Source of the DNA: Denitrovibrio acetiphilus DSM 12809
GTDB lineage: Bacteria; Chrysiogenota; Deferribacteres; Deferribacterales; Geovibrionaceae
Length of the DNA: 64,000 bases
Assembly (NCBI RefSeq): GCF_000025725.1
Contig: NC_013943.1
Span: forward strand, 2,480,001 to 2,544,000
Reading direction: 5' to 3'
Made by a program: the position numbers and the translations under genes. How positions within the stretch are numbered: the stretch's first letter is position 1; each line of letters starts with the position of its first letter. The notes below the pieces were generated by a model, which saw only the letters and a list, made by a program, of their open reading frames with translations, had not been told where the DNA came from and made no database searches. Positions 54,590 through 63,894 of this stretch are shown piece after piece.

Positions 54590-55252
54590 ATGGGCATTCT
54601 GAAAACATTAAGAGAAGAGATCAGAACAGTCTTTGAAAGAGACCCCGCCGCGCGAAGCAAAGCAGAGGTTGTATTCTGCTACCCTGGCTTTCATGCGATT
54701 CTCTTCTACCGCACAGCCCACTGGTTCTGGGTCAGGAAATTCTATTTTATCGGCAGATTTATTTCGCACCTCGGCAGATTTTTCACCGGTATAGAGATCC
54801 ACCCCGGAGCCATAATAGGCAAAAGATTTTTTATTGACCACGGCATGGGTGTTGTAATAGGTGAAACGGCTGAAATCGGAAACGATGTAACGCTTTATCA
54901 TGGCGTTACCCTCGGCGGAGTCAGCCTTGAAAAGGTAAAACGTCACCCCACCGTAGAAGATAATGTTGTTATAGGTTCCGGCGCGAAGGTTCTCGGTCCC
55001 TTCACTGTCAGGAAAAATGCAAAAATAGGCTCTAACTCTGTTGTAGTCAAAGAAGTTCCGGAAAATGCAACTGTTGTGGGCATCCCCGGCAAAATCGTAA
55101 AAGGCAACGGAGATAAAAAGAGCTTCGACCACAACAAACTCCCCGACCCTGTGGCACGAGCCATCACAGATATGGCAACACGTATGTGCTACATGGAAGC
55201 GGAGATCAATGACCTGAGAAAAAAACTGAAAACATATGAAAATAACGACTAA
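54590..55252 (+). CDS. cysE: Serine O-acetyltransferase
   Basis: 220 aa short-form serine acetyltransferase. After an N-terminal helical part, left-handed beta-helix hexapeptide repeats run from about residue 65 to 165. They include [21 protein letters not shown] and GVTLGG, which carries the acetyl-CoA/serine site. It makes O-acetylserine for the cysteine synthase at 26.3 kb. It overlaps the Rrf2 regulator gene by 17 bases, so cysteine supply is wired to Fe-S cluster regulation. Confidence 0.94.
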   Translation: MGILKTLREEIRTVFERDPAARSKAEVVFCYPGFHAILFYRTAHWFWVRKFYFIGRFISHLGRFFTGIEIHPGAIIGKRFFIDHGMGVVIGETAEIGNDVTLYHGVTLGGVSLEKVKRHPTVEDNVVIGSGAKVLGPFTVRKNAKIGSNSVVVKEVPENATVVGIPGKIVKGNGDKKSFDHNKLPDPVARAITDMATRMCYMEAEINDLRKKLKTYENND

Positions 55253-55667
55253 AAGCAGGTATGCCATACGCTCTATATTCGCACTTGTGCTTATGGGCGG
55301 AGACACAAAACCTGTTGCGCTCACACAGATCGCAGAACATGAGGACATCAGCAGGAAATATCTCGAACAGATATTCATTAAACTGAAAAAGTCAGGTATA
55401 GTAGAAGGCTCTAGAGGGGCGCAGGGAGGATATGTCCTCGCCAGAAACCCTTCGGATATCAGGCTGAAAGAGGTTATCTATGCCATGGACGGCCCTGTGA
55501 ATATATCAGACTGCACGCAGGAAGAGTCCTGTGACAACTTCTCATCATGCGGAATAAACTGGCTTTGGAGCGGACTTAAAAAAACTGTTGACGATTATCT
55601 GGACAATATAACTATACAAGACTTAAAGCGTCAGGCTTTCGGAGGAAAAGATGCCAATTTATCTTGA
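55236..55667 (+). CDS. Rrf2/IscR-family regulator with Fe-S ligand cysteines
   Basis: 143 aa. A winged HTH covers residues ~1-70 ([37 protein letters not shown]). Then a cysteine triad C-x5-C-x5-C lies in [13 protein letters not shown] (about residues 91-103), the same spacing as the [2Fe-2S] ligands of IscR. It therefore probably senses Fe-S cluster status, repressing cysE-iscS when clusters are abundant. It sits between cysE and iscS with overlaps on both sides. Confidence 0.92.
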   Translation: MKITTKSRYAIRSIFALVLMGGDTKPVALTQIAEHEDISRKYLEQIFIKLKKSGIVEGSRGAQGGYVLARNPSDIRLKEVIYAMDGPVNISDCTQEESCDNFSSCGINWLWSGLKKTVDDYLDNITIQDLKRQAFGGKDANLS

Positions 55668-56808
55668 CTACAGTGCAACAACACCAATGGATCCAGCTGT
55701 TTTCGAGGCTATGAGACCTTATTTTGTGGAGAAATATGCCAACCCTTCCAGCATACACTCACTGGGGAGAGCTATTCGCGATGACCTTGAAAAAGCAAGA
55801 GAAACCGTTGCGAAATCTATAGGAGCTGAAGCTCACGAAATCATTTTTACTGCAAGCGGATCAGAATCAGACAACATGGCTATCCGCGGCACAGCAGAGC
55901 TTTTCAGAGACAAAGGGAAGCACATCATCACATCGTCCATAGAGCATAAAGCTGTTCTTGAAAGTTTCAAGCTTCTTGAAAAACAGGGATTCGAAGTAAC
56001 ATACCTTCCTGTGGACACTAACGGCATCGTGCCTCTGGACGCTGTGAAGAACGCCATTCGTAAAGACACTACTCTTATCTCCATCATGCTTGTGAATAAC
56101 GAGATAGGTACTATCCAGCCCGTCAGAGAGATATCCGACATAGCTAAAAAGCAGGGAATTATAGTTCACACAGACGCAGTGCAGGCTATGGGTAAGATGA
56201 AGATAGATGTCGGCGAGCTCGGCGTTGACCTGCTTACTATCTCCGGACACAAACTTTGCGGACCAAAGGGGATCGGCGCTCTTTACATAGACGAAAATCT
56301 CAAAAACGATTTCAAACCTCTCGTTGTGGGCGGTGCACAGGAATACGGTCTTCGTGCAGGAACAGAATCTGTGCCTAACATTATAGGGCTTGCTGAATCC
56401 TGCGCTATCATAATGAAAAATCTGGAAAAAGAAAAAGCTCATATAAAAAGTCTCCGTGACCTGTTTGAGCATAGGCTGATTGAAGAGCTGGGCGATGTTA
56501 ACATAAACGGTGATATTGAAAAACGTGTGTGCTCCATATCGAACATAGCCTTCAGATATGTAGAAGCTGAAGCACTCATGATTTATGCTGAAGATATATG
56601 CTGTTCCACAGGGAGCGCATGTTCTTCTGAAAGTGTTGACGCATCACACGTTCTCTACGCTATAGGCGTTAACCCTGTAGACCTTCACGGTGCTATCAGA
56701 TTCAGCTTCGGCAGATTCAACACAGAAGAGGAGGTCAACAGAGCAGTTGATATTCTCAAAGAAAGTGTCGAAAAACTCCGTGCAATGTCTCCGCTGGTGA
56801 ATAGATAG
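55651..56808 (+). CDS. Cysteine desulfurase (IscS/NifS type)
   Basis: 385 aa fold-type I PLP enzyme. It begins [17 protein letters not shown], has the PLP lysine in SGHKLCGPKG (about residue 202) and HTDAVQAMGK near 175. The catalytic cysteine loop is CSTGSACSS near 315-323, long as in IscS/NifS class I rather than SufS. It takes sulfur from cysteine for Fe-S clusters and other thio-cofactors. GGAGG precedes the ATG inside the regulator gene's end. An iscU/nifU scaffold gene is not next to it. Confidence 0.94.
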   Translation: MPIYLDYSATTPMDPAVFEAMRPYFVEKYANPSSIHSLGRAIRDDLEKARETVAKSIGAEAHEIIFTASGSESDNMAIRGTAELFRDKGKHIITSSIEHKAVLESFKLLEKQGFEVTYLPVDTNGIVPLDAVKNAIRKDTTLISIMLVNNEIGTIQPVREISDIAKKQGIIVHTDAVQAMGKMKIDVGELGVDLLTISGHKLCGPKGIGALYIDENLKNDFKPLVVGGAQEYGLRAGTESVPNIIGLAESCAIIMKNLEKEKAHIKSLRDLFEHRLIEELGDVNINGDIEKRVCSISNIAFRYVEAEALMIYAEDICCSTGSACSSESVDASHVLYAIGVNPVDLHGAIRFSFGRFNTEEEVNRAVDILKESVEKLRAMSPLVNR

Positions 56809-56836
56809 AGCATGATTTGTTCATTTGCGGTGGCTG

Positions 56837-57997
56837 ATGACCGAGGAATATAATAACTATAAGGGGACAGCTTTTAAACTGTCCTCTTTTTTCTTTTTAC
56901 ACTACGCAACCCTTGGGGTTATCTTCCCTTTCATGGGATATTTCTTTAAGGAGTCAGGCTTTTCCGGCACAGAGATCGGGCTTTATATGTCTATCTTTCC
57001 CGCCGCTAAATTCCTTGTAACAAACTTGTGGACACTGATTTTCTCAAAAATTCGTCATAAAAAGATTTATATCGGAACATGCATCTTAATATCCTCAGTG
57101 TCACTGATCCCCCTGATATATACTACAGACAGATTTATTGTTGCAGTGATTATGGTGATATTTGCATCAACAAGGACAGGTGTTATCCCCGTCATGGACA
57201 GCATCGCAATATCAATGGACAGCGTCATTGCCTACGGCAGGCTGAGGCTGTTTGGCTCTGTAGGCTTCATAATAACCTCTATTATCAGCGGGATAATGGT
57301 TGATAACCTTGGGCTGAGCGGGTTTATATGGACTTTCACGGGGGCGGGTATCCTCGCAGCGCTTCCGGCGATTGCTCTTGACTACTCCTCAGAAACATTC
57401 ACACCGACTAAAAGGTCTGAGCGAAAACTCACACCAGAACTGATAATTTTCTTCACCGGTGTGACAGTTTATCTGGCGTCTTACAGTTTTCTTTACAACT
57501 TTTTTAACATAACAGTTTCCGAAGCCGGCTACTCTCAGAGCTGGGCGGGTTATATGTGGGCAATTGGTGTTTTATCTGAAATCTTTTTCCTGTATAATCA
57601 GGATAAAGTATTGAAGCTATTTAATGTTAAAACTCTGATAGCTCTCTCTATGCTTCTTGCCGGAGTCAGATACGTTGTAACCGGATATTCAGATTCACTA
57701 TGGATGCTTGCGCTGTTCTCCACGATGAACGGCTTTGCGTACGGAACATTTCATCTGGGCGTCATGCGGTACATCCGCCTGCATGTTCCCCAGAGACTAA
57801 AGCTGAAAGCGCAGGGGATTTATTCCGGAGTCGGGTTCGGGCTAGGCTCTATAACAGGCTCGGCACTGTCAGGACTGACATACGACATAAGCGGACTTAC
57901 ATCTGTCTGGATGCTCGCATTCGGTCTGAGTACAGCGGGGGCAGTGATCATTTACTTCTTTACAGGCAGAAAGAAGCTGTCAGAATATACGGTATAG
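56837..57997 (+). CDS. MFS transporter (MFS_1-like, HcaT/LacY-like)
   Basis: 386 aa with about 12 hydrophobic helices. The N-terminal FFFLHYATLGVIFPFMGYFF and FKESGFSGTEIGLYMSIFPA segments are typical of the LacY/HcaT/nucleoside-permease branch. I prefer the ATG at 56837; a TTG four codons earlier is the alternative. The substrate is unknown. It follows iscS by 28 bases and precedes an 86-aa gene by 3 bases. Confidence 0.85.
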   Translation: MTEEYNNYKGTAFKLSSFFFLHYATLGVIFPFMGYFFKESGFSGTEIGLYMSIFPAAKFLVTNLWTLIFSKIRHKKIYIGTCILISSVSLIPLIYTTDRFIVAVIMVIFASTRTGVIPVMDSIAISMDSVIAYGRLRLFGSVGFIITSIISGIMVDNLGLSGFIWTFTGAGILAALPAIALDYSSETFTPTKRSERKLTPELIIFFTGVTVYLASYSFLYNFFNITVSEAGYSQSWAGYMWAIGVLSEIFFLYNQDKVLKLFNVKTLIALSMLLAGVRYVVTGYSDSLWMLALFSTMNGFAYGTFHLGVMRYIRLHVPQRLKLKAQGIYSGVGFGLGSITGSALSGLTYDISGLTSVWMLAFGLSTAGAVIIYFFTGRKKLSEYTV

Positions 57998-58000
57998 GAT

Positions 58001-58261
58001 ATGAGCACTAATCAGAAAACAGCAAAGCTTCTCGAAGAGCTGGAGGCGGTTGCCTCTAAACTGGACATAAAATTACGCTATGAAGTAACGAAAGCAAGGG
58101 GCGGTCTCTGCACTGTTGACGGTGAAAAACTGTTTATACTGGACAGGAAATCCAGCAAAGAATATAAACTTCTTATCCTTGCCCGTGCCATAAAAGAATT
58201 CGATCTTTCAGACATCTATCTCAGTCCTAAACTTCGGGAATTCCTCTATGAAGAAATCTGA
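58001..58261 (+). CDS. Conserved hypothetical protein, 86 aa
   Basis: 86 aa, soluble, charged, no signal peptide or membrane segment. It has a central GGLCTVDGEKLFILDR block and ends in YLSPKLREFLYEEI. I do not recognise a characterised family, though short proteins with an RGGLC...FDLxDIY pattern occur in other anaerobic diderms, as far as I recall. It overlaps nth by 14 bases, so translation is coupled to the DNA-repair enzyme. Confidence 0.7.
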   Translation: MSTNQKTAKLLEELEAVASKLDIKLRYEVTKARGGLCTVDGEKLFILDRKSSKEYKLLILARAIKEFDLSDIYLSPKLREFLYEEI

Positions 58262-58907
58262 CATACACGAAGTATATGAAATACTGGAAGATGTTTACAG
58301 GAATATGGACGAACCTTCTGTAACCAAAATATCCAAACAGACCAGACGTGACCCTTTCCGGGTTCTCATAAGCTGTCTAATCTCCCTGCGTACGAAAGAT
58401 GAAGTCACACTCGCCGCATCTAACAGACTCTTTGCAAAAGCAGATACGCCCGAAAAAATGCTGACTATCCCTGCGGACGAGATAGCAAAACTTATATACC
58501 CCGCAGGTTTCTATAAAACAAAATCTAATACAATCACAAATATATGCAGAATACTGCTGGACGAATACGACGGAAAAGTACCGGATGAAATTGACGAACT
58601 CCTCAAACTGAAAGGTGTGGGCAGAAAAACAGCTAATCTTGTTGTTGTGGAGGGGTACGGCAGAGACGCAATATGCGTGGACACACATGTTCACCGGATA
58701 TTCAACCGGCTCGGCTATGTAGCAACCAAAACACCGGACAAAACTGAGATGGAATTACGAAAACATCTTCCAATAAAATACTGGATACGCATCAATGAGA
58801 TACTGGTATCATACGGGAGAGAAATATGTACACCTGTTTCCCCCCATTGTTCATATTGCAGATTGTCAGACATTTGTGATAAAGTTTCCGTAGACCGCCG
58901 GAGGTAG
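58248..58907 (+). CDS. nth: Endonuclease III (DNA glycosylase/AP lyase)
   Basis: 219 aa. The helix-hairpin-helix LKGVGRKTANLVVVEG with catalytic Lys is near residue 122, and the catalytic Asp is in CVDTHVHRIFNRLG near 144. A [4Fe-4S] loop ends the protein (C-x6-C-x2-C-x5-C in CTPVSPHCSYCRLSDIC, about 193-209). It removes oxidised pyrimidines in base excision repair. It is followed after 5 bases by the AsnC-type regulator. Confidence 0.96.
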   Translation: MKKSDIHEVYEILEDVYRNMDEPSVTKISKQTRRDPFRVLISCLISLRTKDEVTLAASNRLFAKADTPEKMLTIPADEIAKLIYPAGFYKTKSNTITNICRILLDEYDGKVPDEIDELLKLKGVGRKTANLVVVEGYGRDAICVDTHVHRIFNRLGYVATKTPDKTEMELRKHLPIKYWIRINEILVSYGREICTPVSPHCSYCRLSDICDKVSVDRRR

Positions 58908-58912
58908 CATAA

Positions 58913-59368
58913 ATGCGTCACCAGATTGATGAAAAAGATAAACAGATTCTGAACCTTTTGATGGATAATGCCCGGATTTCCTATGCAGACATAGCTAAGG
59001 CAGTGGGGATGAAATCACCATCCGTCATCGACAGAATCAAACGTCTGGAGCAGATAGGTGTCATAAAAGGATACAGTGCAGAGATAGACTACAAAATACT
59101 CGGTGATGACATAAATGCATTCATTGGAGTATCCATGGACAACGCAAAACACATTGAAGAATTTGAATCACAGCTCAAAGAGATAGACCCGGACGTTATA
59201 GACTGTAATCACGTCACAGGTGACTATACATTCCTTATCAGTGTTGTCACCAAAAACACCCAGTCCCTCAGCAAACTTATAAAAAAGATACGCAACATAC
59301 CGGGTGTGGATAAGACAAACACTATACTTGTCTTCTCTACCCTTATGAACAGAAAAAGACAGGTATGA
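58913..59368 (+). CDS. Lrp/AsnC-family transcriptional regulator
   Basis: 151 aa. The N-terminal HTH is IDEKDKQILNLLMDNARISY (residues 5-24) followed by ADIAKAVGMKSPSVIDRIKR. The C-terminal RAM domain (about 65-150) would bind an amino acid and form dimers/octamers. GGAGG precedes the ATG. It overlaps the glycosyltransferase gene by 4 bases. Target genes are not evident. Confidence 0.92.
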   Translation: MRHQIDEKDKQILNLLMDNARISYADIAKAVGMKSPSVIDRIKRLEQIGVIKGYSAEIDYKILGDDINAFIGVSMDNAKHIEEFESQLKEIDPDVIDCNHVTGDYTFLISVVTKNTQSLSKLIKKIRNIPGVDKTNTILVFSTLMNRKRQV

Positions 59369-60132
59369 CATTTAGCGTAATAATACCCGTATTCAACAGA
59401 ACCCAAACACTTAAAACAGCCATAGAATCAGTTCTTGCGCAGAGTTTCCGCGACTTTGAAATCATAGTTGTGGACGATGGGTCGGATAAATCTGTCAGCT
59501 CGGCTCTGCGCCCGTACATGCCGATGATCAGATACATCCGCATAGAGAAGAACATGGGCGTAAGCTATGCCCGCAACATAGGGATAAGAGAAGCAAAGGG
59601 GCTCTACACAGCGTTTCTGGACTCTGACGACATATGGCTCCCGGACAAGCTCAGTGCTCAGCATGAAGCCCTCACAGCAACGAAGCTGAAAGTCTGCCAC
59701 ACAAACGAGTTCTGGTTCCGAAAGGACAGGTTTATAAATCAGGGGGCAAAACATAAGAGACACGGCGGCATGATATTTGACAAAGTTCTGGACTTCTGCC
59801 GGATAAGCCCCTCTTCCGTCGTAATCCACAGAGATGTTTTCAAGACATGCGGTGTGTTTGACAGCAACATGCGCACCTGCGAGGACTACGACCTCTGGCT
59901 GAGAATATGCTCAAAATTTGAAGTCTGCTACCTGCCGGAAAAGCATATAATCAAACGTGCAGTAACGAACGATCAGCTCTCGGACAGTATAAAAAATATT
60001 GAATATATCAGGCTTGTCTCACTAGCCCGATTCGTCAAATGCAAGAATATCAAACCAACACTAAAAGTACCTGCCATAAAAGAGATATCACGCAAAGCCC
60101 TAATTACAGCGGGGGGCATTAACAATTTTTAA
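59365..60132 (+). CDS. Family 2 glycosyltransferase
   Basis: 255 aa GT-A fold transferase: SVIIPVFNRTQTLKTAIESV at the N-terminus, VVDDGSD near residue 33 and the metal-binding DSDD near 86, then RTCEDYDLWLR (ED-type catalytic region) near 171. It transfers a sugar to a lipid- or polysaccharide-linked acceptor, likely in envelope glycan synthesis given the nearby MltD, kdsD and kdsA. The acceptor is unknown. Confidence 0.9.
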   Translation: MTFSVIIPVFNRTQTLKTAIESVLAQSFRDFEIIVVDDGSDKSVSSALRPYMPMIRYIRIEKNMGVSYARNIGIREAKGLYTAFLDSDDIWLPDKLSAQHEALTATKLKVCHTNEFWFRKDRFINQGAKHKRHGGMIFDKVLDFCRISPSSVVIHRDVFKTCGVFDSNMRTCEDYDLWLRICSKFEVCYLPEKHIIKRAVTNDQLSDSIKNIEYIRLVSLARFVKCKNIKPTLKVPAIKEISRKALITAGGINNF

Positions 60133-60200
60133 TCGTAAGACACTTGATTTTGAACCATCTTCATGTAAGATGCATCTTTAATTAAAGCAGGATAATAAAA

Positions 60201-61952
60201 ATGAAAAACATATTGATATATATACTACTGGCAGTGTCGCTGGCAGCGTGCCAAACGGAGATAAAAGGTCCCGAAGAGGCGATGATACCATCGGTTCCCG
60301 AAGACTCTTTCACATTCTCACCTTTTGCTCACCCAGAATTCAAACAAAAACTTGATAAAACATTTGATATTTACACCGTGGTTAACACAAGCCATGAGTT
60401 CCGTTTCGGACCCCACGATACAGAATACGGTAAATATGACGTTATAGCTCTTGTTGAAAACAGTCGTTTTGACTATTACGTAAGGCTTTTTACCGGTAAC
60501 TATAGAAAAGTTTTTCAGAAATGGCTGGATAGATCAAATGAGTATGTATATATCCTGCGTGATATACTCCGCCGCGAAGGTGTACCGGAAGAGCTTGTGT
60601 ATCTCCCCTTCACTGAAAGCGGTTTCAACCCTGCAATAAGATCCAGAGCCGGAGCATGCGGAATGTGGCAGTTCATGAAAGGAACCGGAAAAGCCTATGG
60701 TCTGGACACTGATTTCTGGGTTGACGAACGCAATGACTTTGAAAAATCCACTGTTGCCGCAGCCAGACACCTGAAGGACCTCTATGAGTCTCTGGGTGAC
60801 TGGTATCTCGCCATGGCAGCCTACAACGCAGGGCTAGGTAAGGTGCTGAACGCCATAAAACGCTACAATACAAGGGACTACTTTGTCATGAGTCAGCGGA
60901 AATACCGCTACCTTAAACTCGAAACGAAAGACTATGTACCAAAATATATGGCTCTCAGATATCTGGCAAGAAACTATCAGGAATACGGTTTTGACACGCC
61001 GAACGGACAGCCTCAGCTTTTCGACCGAGTAACCCTTTATCGTCAGGCAAACCTTTACGTTCTCGCAAAGATAATAGGCTCTGACATAGATACCCTCAGG
61101 GAGCTGAATCCCGAACTGATGACTCCCATGACTCCGCCTGTGGAAGAGTATTCAATGCGTATCCCATACGGCAAAAAGAAGATTCTTGAAGAAAAACTGG
61201 AACACATCTCTGACGCCGAACTTGCACAATTCCATATAGAATTCGCACGTAAAGGTCACAGCATAGCATCTTATGCAAAAAAATACGGAATGACCGCAAG
61301 TGCACTGAAAGACATAAACGGTCTCAGACATAACATGATACTTCGCGATACTTATCTCTTCATCCCTATCAAGAACGCATATGACGAAGAGCTGAACAGA
61401 ATGTTTGTTCAGGAATTGAAAAGATATAACCCGAAAGTCCATATAGTCAGAAGCGGCGACAACATGTATCAGATAGCTCATAAATACGGAATGTCACTCT
61501 ACGAACTAATGGCAATGAACAGAGATGTCAACCCTAAACGTATACGCCCCGGACAGTCGATCATCGTATCTGACTCTTACTATAACACGAGGACAAACAA
61601 AAAATCCGTACGCACCTATGCCAGCAAAACAAAATCAGGCTCATACGCAAAAATAACACATAAAGTCAGCTACGGTGAAAGCCTCTGGAGCATCGCCAAT
61701 CAATACGGCACTACGATATCTCAGATAAAATCCAGCAATAAACTACGCAGTAACGTTATTCAGCCCGGCAAAGACCTTATTGTCTACAACTACAACTCTT
61801 CTGCCGCTGACGATGGGAAATACACCGTACGCAGAGGGGACAGCCTCTGGGAAATCGCCAGAAAATTCAACACCAGCGTTAACACCATAAAACGTAAAAA
61901 TAACCTGAGAGGAAACAATATACATCCAGGGTCGGTGCTCGTAGTAGATTAA
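60201..61952 (+). CDS. Membrane-bound lytic transglycosylase D with LysM repeats
   Basis: 583 aa lipoprotein (lipobox SLAAC, Cys 17). The SLT domain at about residues 115-235 has the catalytic Glu in LPFTESGFNPAIRSRAG and the GMWQFMKGTGKAYGL and MAAYNAGLGKV motifs. Three LysM peptidoglycan-binding modules follow near 415-460, 480-525 and 538-583 (HIVRSGDNMYQIAHKYGMSL, KVSYGESLWSIANQYGTTI, TVRRGDSLWEIARKFNTSV). It cleaves glycan strands with 1,6-anhydro ends during wall turnover. It has its own promoter region after the glycosyltransferase. Confidence 0.93.
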   Translation: MKNILIYILLAVSLAACQTEIKGPEEAMIPSVPEDSFTFSPFAHPEFKQKLDKTFDIYTVVNTSHEFRFGPHDTEYGKYDVIALVENSRFDYYVRLFTGNYRKVFQKWLDRSNEYVYILRDILRREGVPEELVYLPFTESGFNPAIRSRAGACGMWQFMKGTGKAYGLDTDFWVDERNDFEKSTVAAARHLKDLYESLGDWYLAMAAYNAGLGKVLNAIKRYNTRDYFVMSQRKYRYLKLETKDYVPKYMALRYLARNYQEYGFDTPNGQPQLFDRVTLYRQANLYVLAKIIGSDIDTLRELNPELMTPMTPPVEEYSMRIPYGKKKILEEKLEHISDAELAQFHIEFARKGHSIASYAKKYGMTASALKDINGLRHNMILRDTYLFIPIKNAYDEELNRMFVQELKRYNPKVHIVRSGDNMYQIAHKYGMSLYELMAMNRDVNPKRIRPGQSIIVSDSYYNTRTNKKSVRTYASKTKSGSYAKITHKVSYGESLWSIANQYGTTISQIKSSNKLRSNVIQPGKDLIVYNYNSSAADDGKYTVRRGDSLWEIARKFNTSVNTIKRKNNLRGNNIHPGSVLVVD

Positions 61953-61966
61953 CGCTTAAACAGTTG

Positions 61967-61995
61967 TTGAATTGAGCTAAAATAAATCGTATCAT
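61967..61995 (+). promoter_or_regulatory. Predicted sigma70 promoter of kdsD-kdsA
   Basis: TTGAAT (61967-61972), 17-base spacer, TATCAT (61990-61995), about 50 bases upstream of kdsD. Confidence 0.5.
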
Positions 61996-62043
61996 AAACA
62001 ACACACAATAAATTAGCGTCGTTTTGCTTCAAAGGAGCAGAAA

Positions 62044-62931
62044 TTGAAACATGATCTGATACAACTCGCCAAAAATGTTTTCGAACTGGAGGCAAAGGCA
62101 GTATCATCACTCACCAAAAAGCTCGATGATACATTCATAGAAGTGCTTAACATGATCTTCAACTCAAAAGGGAGACTTGTTATCTGCGGGATGGGTAAAT
62201 CCGGACACATAGGTAAAAAGATTGCGGCAACCCTTGCAAGCACGGGAACACCAAGTTTTTTTATGCACCCGGGCGAGGCTTATCACGGTGACCTCGGTAT
62301 GCTTACCGACTATGATATTATAATGCTTATATCAAATTCAGGCGAAACCGAAGAAATCATAAAACTAATACCAACACTTAAATACAGAAAAATCCCAATG
62401 ATATCAATAACCAGCAATCCCTTGTCTACCCTGAGCAAACTCAGCGATTTTAACCTTGACATAGGGATGCATGATGAAGCCTGCCTGCTTGGTCTGGCTC
62501 CGACAACATCTACAACGTCAACTCTTGCAATGGGCGATGCTCTCGCAGTCTGCCTGATGCAGATGCATGACTTTAAGCCTGAGAATTTTGCGATGTTCCA
62601 CCCCGGCGGAAGTCTTGGGCGCAAACTCCTTACAAAAGTAAAGGACATAATGGTAGACAAAAATCTCCCTATTGTTGCTCCGGAAACAGGATTTGCAGAT
62701 ATCCTGCATGTCATCACCCAATGCAGACTCGGCATATGCATAGTTATGGAAGGCGAAAAACTTCTGGGAATAATAACTGACGGTGACCTGCGTAGAGCAC
62801 TTCTCAGCTCCGAAAGGTCAAGATTTGACTTTCAGGCTAAAGAGATAATGACAACAACTCCTATTACTATTGACGCTGATGAAAATGCAAGCGCAATAGA
62901 AGCCATAATGATAAAGAAAAAAAATAAATGA
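62044..62931 (+). CDS. D-arabinose-5-phosphate isomerase (KdsD/KpsF/GutQ), C-terminus frameshifted
   Basis: Starts at TTG seven bases after AAGGAG. The SIS domain (VICGMGKSGHIGKKIAATLA; ISNSGETEEIIKLI) and first CBS domain are complete. The second CBS is cut by a frame change at an A8 tract (62915-62922), giving an early stop at 62931. The other frame continues in register as KKINELIVTENGSVVGIVQL and ends at 63001; the restored protein is about 318 aa, the normal KdsD length. Seven A residues instead of eight would restore it. It catalyses ribulose-5-P to arabinose-5-P for KDO synthesis, upstream of kdsA. Confidence 0.9.
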   Translation: MKHDLIQLAKNVFELEAKAVSSLTKKLDDTFIEVLNMIFNSKGRLVICGMGKSGHIGKKIAATLASTGTPSFFMHPGEAYHGDLGMLTDYDIIMLISNSGETEEIIKLIPTLKYRKIPMISITSNPLSTLSKLSDFNLDIGMHDEACLLGLAPTTSTTSTLAMGDALAVCLMQMHDFKPENFAMFHPGGSLGRKLLTKVKDIMVDKNLPIVAPETGFADILHVITQCRLGICIVMEGEKLLGIITDGDLRRALLSSERSRFDFQAKEIMTTTPITIDADENASAIEAIMIKKKNK

Positions 62932-63010
62932 GCTTATCGTCACTGAAAACGGTTCTGTTGTCGGTATTGTTCAGCTTTACGACATAGGCAACATAAGCTA
63001 AGAGGTTAAT

Positions 63011-63781
63011 ATGCTTTACGAAAAGATCAAATCAGGTATGTTTGTTATGGCGGGACCGTGTGTTATAGAAAATGAATCCGTAATTATGCAGATAGCAGAA
63101 ACTGTCAAAACAATCAGCGAAGAACTTAAATTTACTTATATATTCAAATCATCCTTTGATAAAGCAAACAGGACATCAATCAGCTCATACAGGGGACCGG
63201 GACTGGACGAAGGGCTCAGACTCCTTCAGAAAATCAAAGATACGTTTCAGCTACCCATAGTAACTGATATCCACGAACCATATCAGGCTGACGCTGCGGC
63301 GGAAGTTGCCGATATACTTCAGATACCTGCGTTTCTGTGCAGGCAGACAGATCTGCTTGTTGCTGCTGCAAAAACAGGCAAAATCATCAATATAAAAAAG
63401 GCGCAGTTCCTTGACGGAAACGATATGCTATACCCTGTGCAGAAAGTTGAGCAGAGCGGGAACAAACAGATCATTCTCACAGAAAGAGGATCTATGTTCG
63501 GCCCGGGCAGGCTTGTTGTTGATTTCACCCAGATAGTTGATATGAAAAAAATCGGCTATCCCGTTGTTATGGATGTCACCCACTCCACACAACGTCCGGG
63601 AGGTGGAGCAACATCCGGCGGAAAACCTGAATATGCTCCTTACATCGCAAAGGCCGCAAAAGCTGTTGGTGTTGACGGATTCTTCTTTGAGGTTCATCCA
63701 GAGCCGAAAGAAGCTCTCTCTGACGGTAGTAACATGGTCAGACTATCAGAGTTCAAAGAACTTCTCGCGAGCACTCTTTAA
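63011..63781 (+). CDS. kdsA: 3-deoxy-8-phosphooctulonate (KDO-8-P) synthase
   Basis: 256 aa, short form. Signature blocks: VMAGPCVIENE near residue 12, FKSSFDKANRTS near 45, LTERGSMFGPGRLVVDF near 155 and DVTHSTQRPGGGATSG near 180. The Cys in AGPCVIE marks the metal-dependent class (the E. coli type has Asn there). It condenses arabinose-5-P with PEP to KDO-8-P for lipid A inner core. It follows kdsD by 9 bases in the corrected frame, with AAGAGG before the ATG. Confidence 0.95.
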   Translation: MLYEKIKSGMFVMAGPCVIENESVIMQIAETVKTISEELKFTYIFKSSFDKANRTSISSYRGPGLDEGLRLLQKIKDTFQLPIVTDIHEPYQADAAAEVADILQIPAFLCRQTDLLVAAAKTGKIINIKKAQFLDGNDMLYPVQKVEQSGNKQIILTERGSMFGPGRLVVDFTQIVDMKKIGYPVVMDVTHSTQRPGGGATSGGKPEYAPYIAKAAKAVGVDGFFFEVHPEPKEALSDGSNMVRLSEFKELLASTL

Positions 63782-63797
63782 TTAACATATAGACCTT

Positions 63798-63885
63798 GTC
63801 ATTGCGAGGAACAACGTGACAAAGCAATCTTATAGCATGGAACGATAATTACAGTAAAAGATTGCTTCACTTCGTTCGCAATGAC
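63798..63885. repeat. GTCATTGCGAG palindromic repeat, copy B
   Basis: An 88-bp palindrome from GTCATTGCGAG to CGCAATGAC, with an inner pair AAGCAATCTT/AAGATTGCTT-like. It lies 17 bases after kdsA and is followed after 9 bases by a nearly identical copy. It may act as a terminator for kdsA as well. Confidence 0.8.
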
Positions 63886-63894
63886 GGGAAGAGT

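Noticed and set aside
54608-55378. 256-codon open frame on the minus strand
   Set aside because: Antisense to cysE and the Rrf2 gene; both sense genes are unambiguous.
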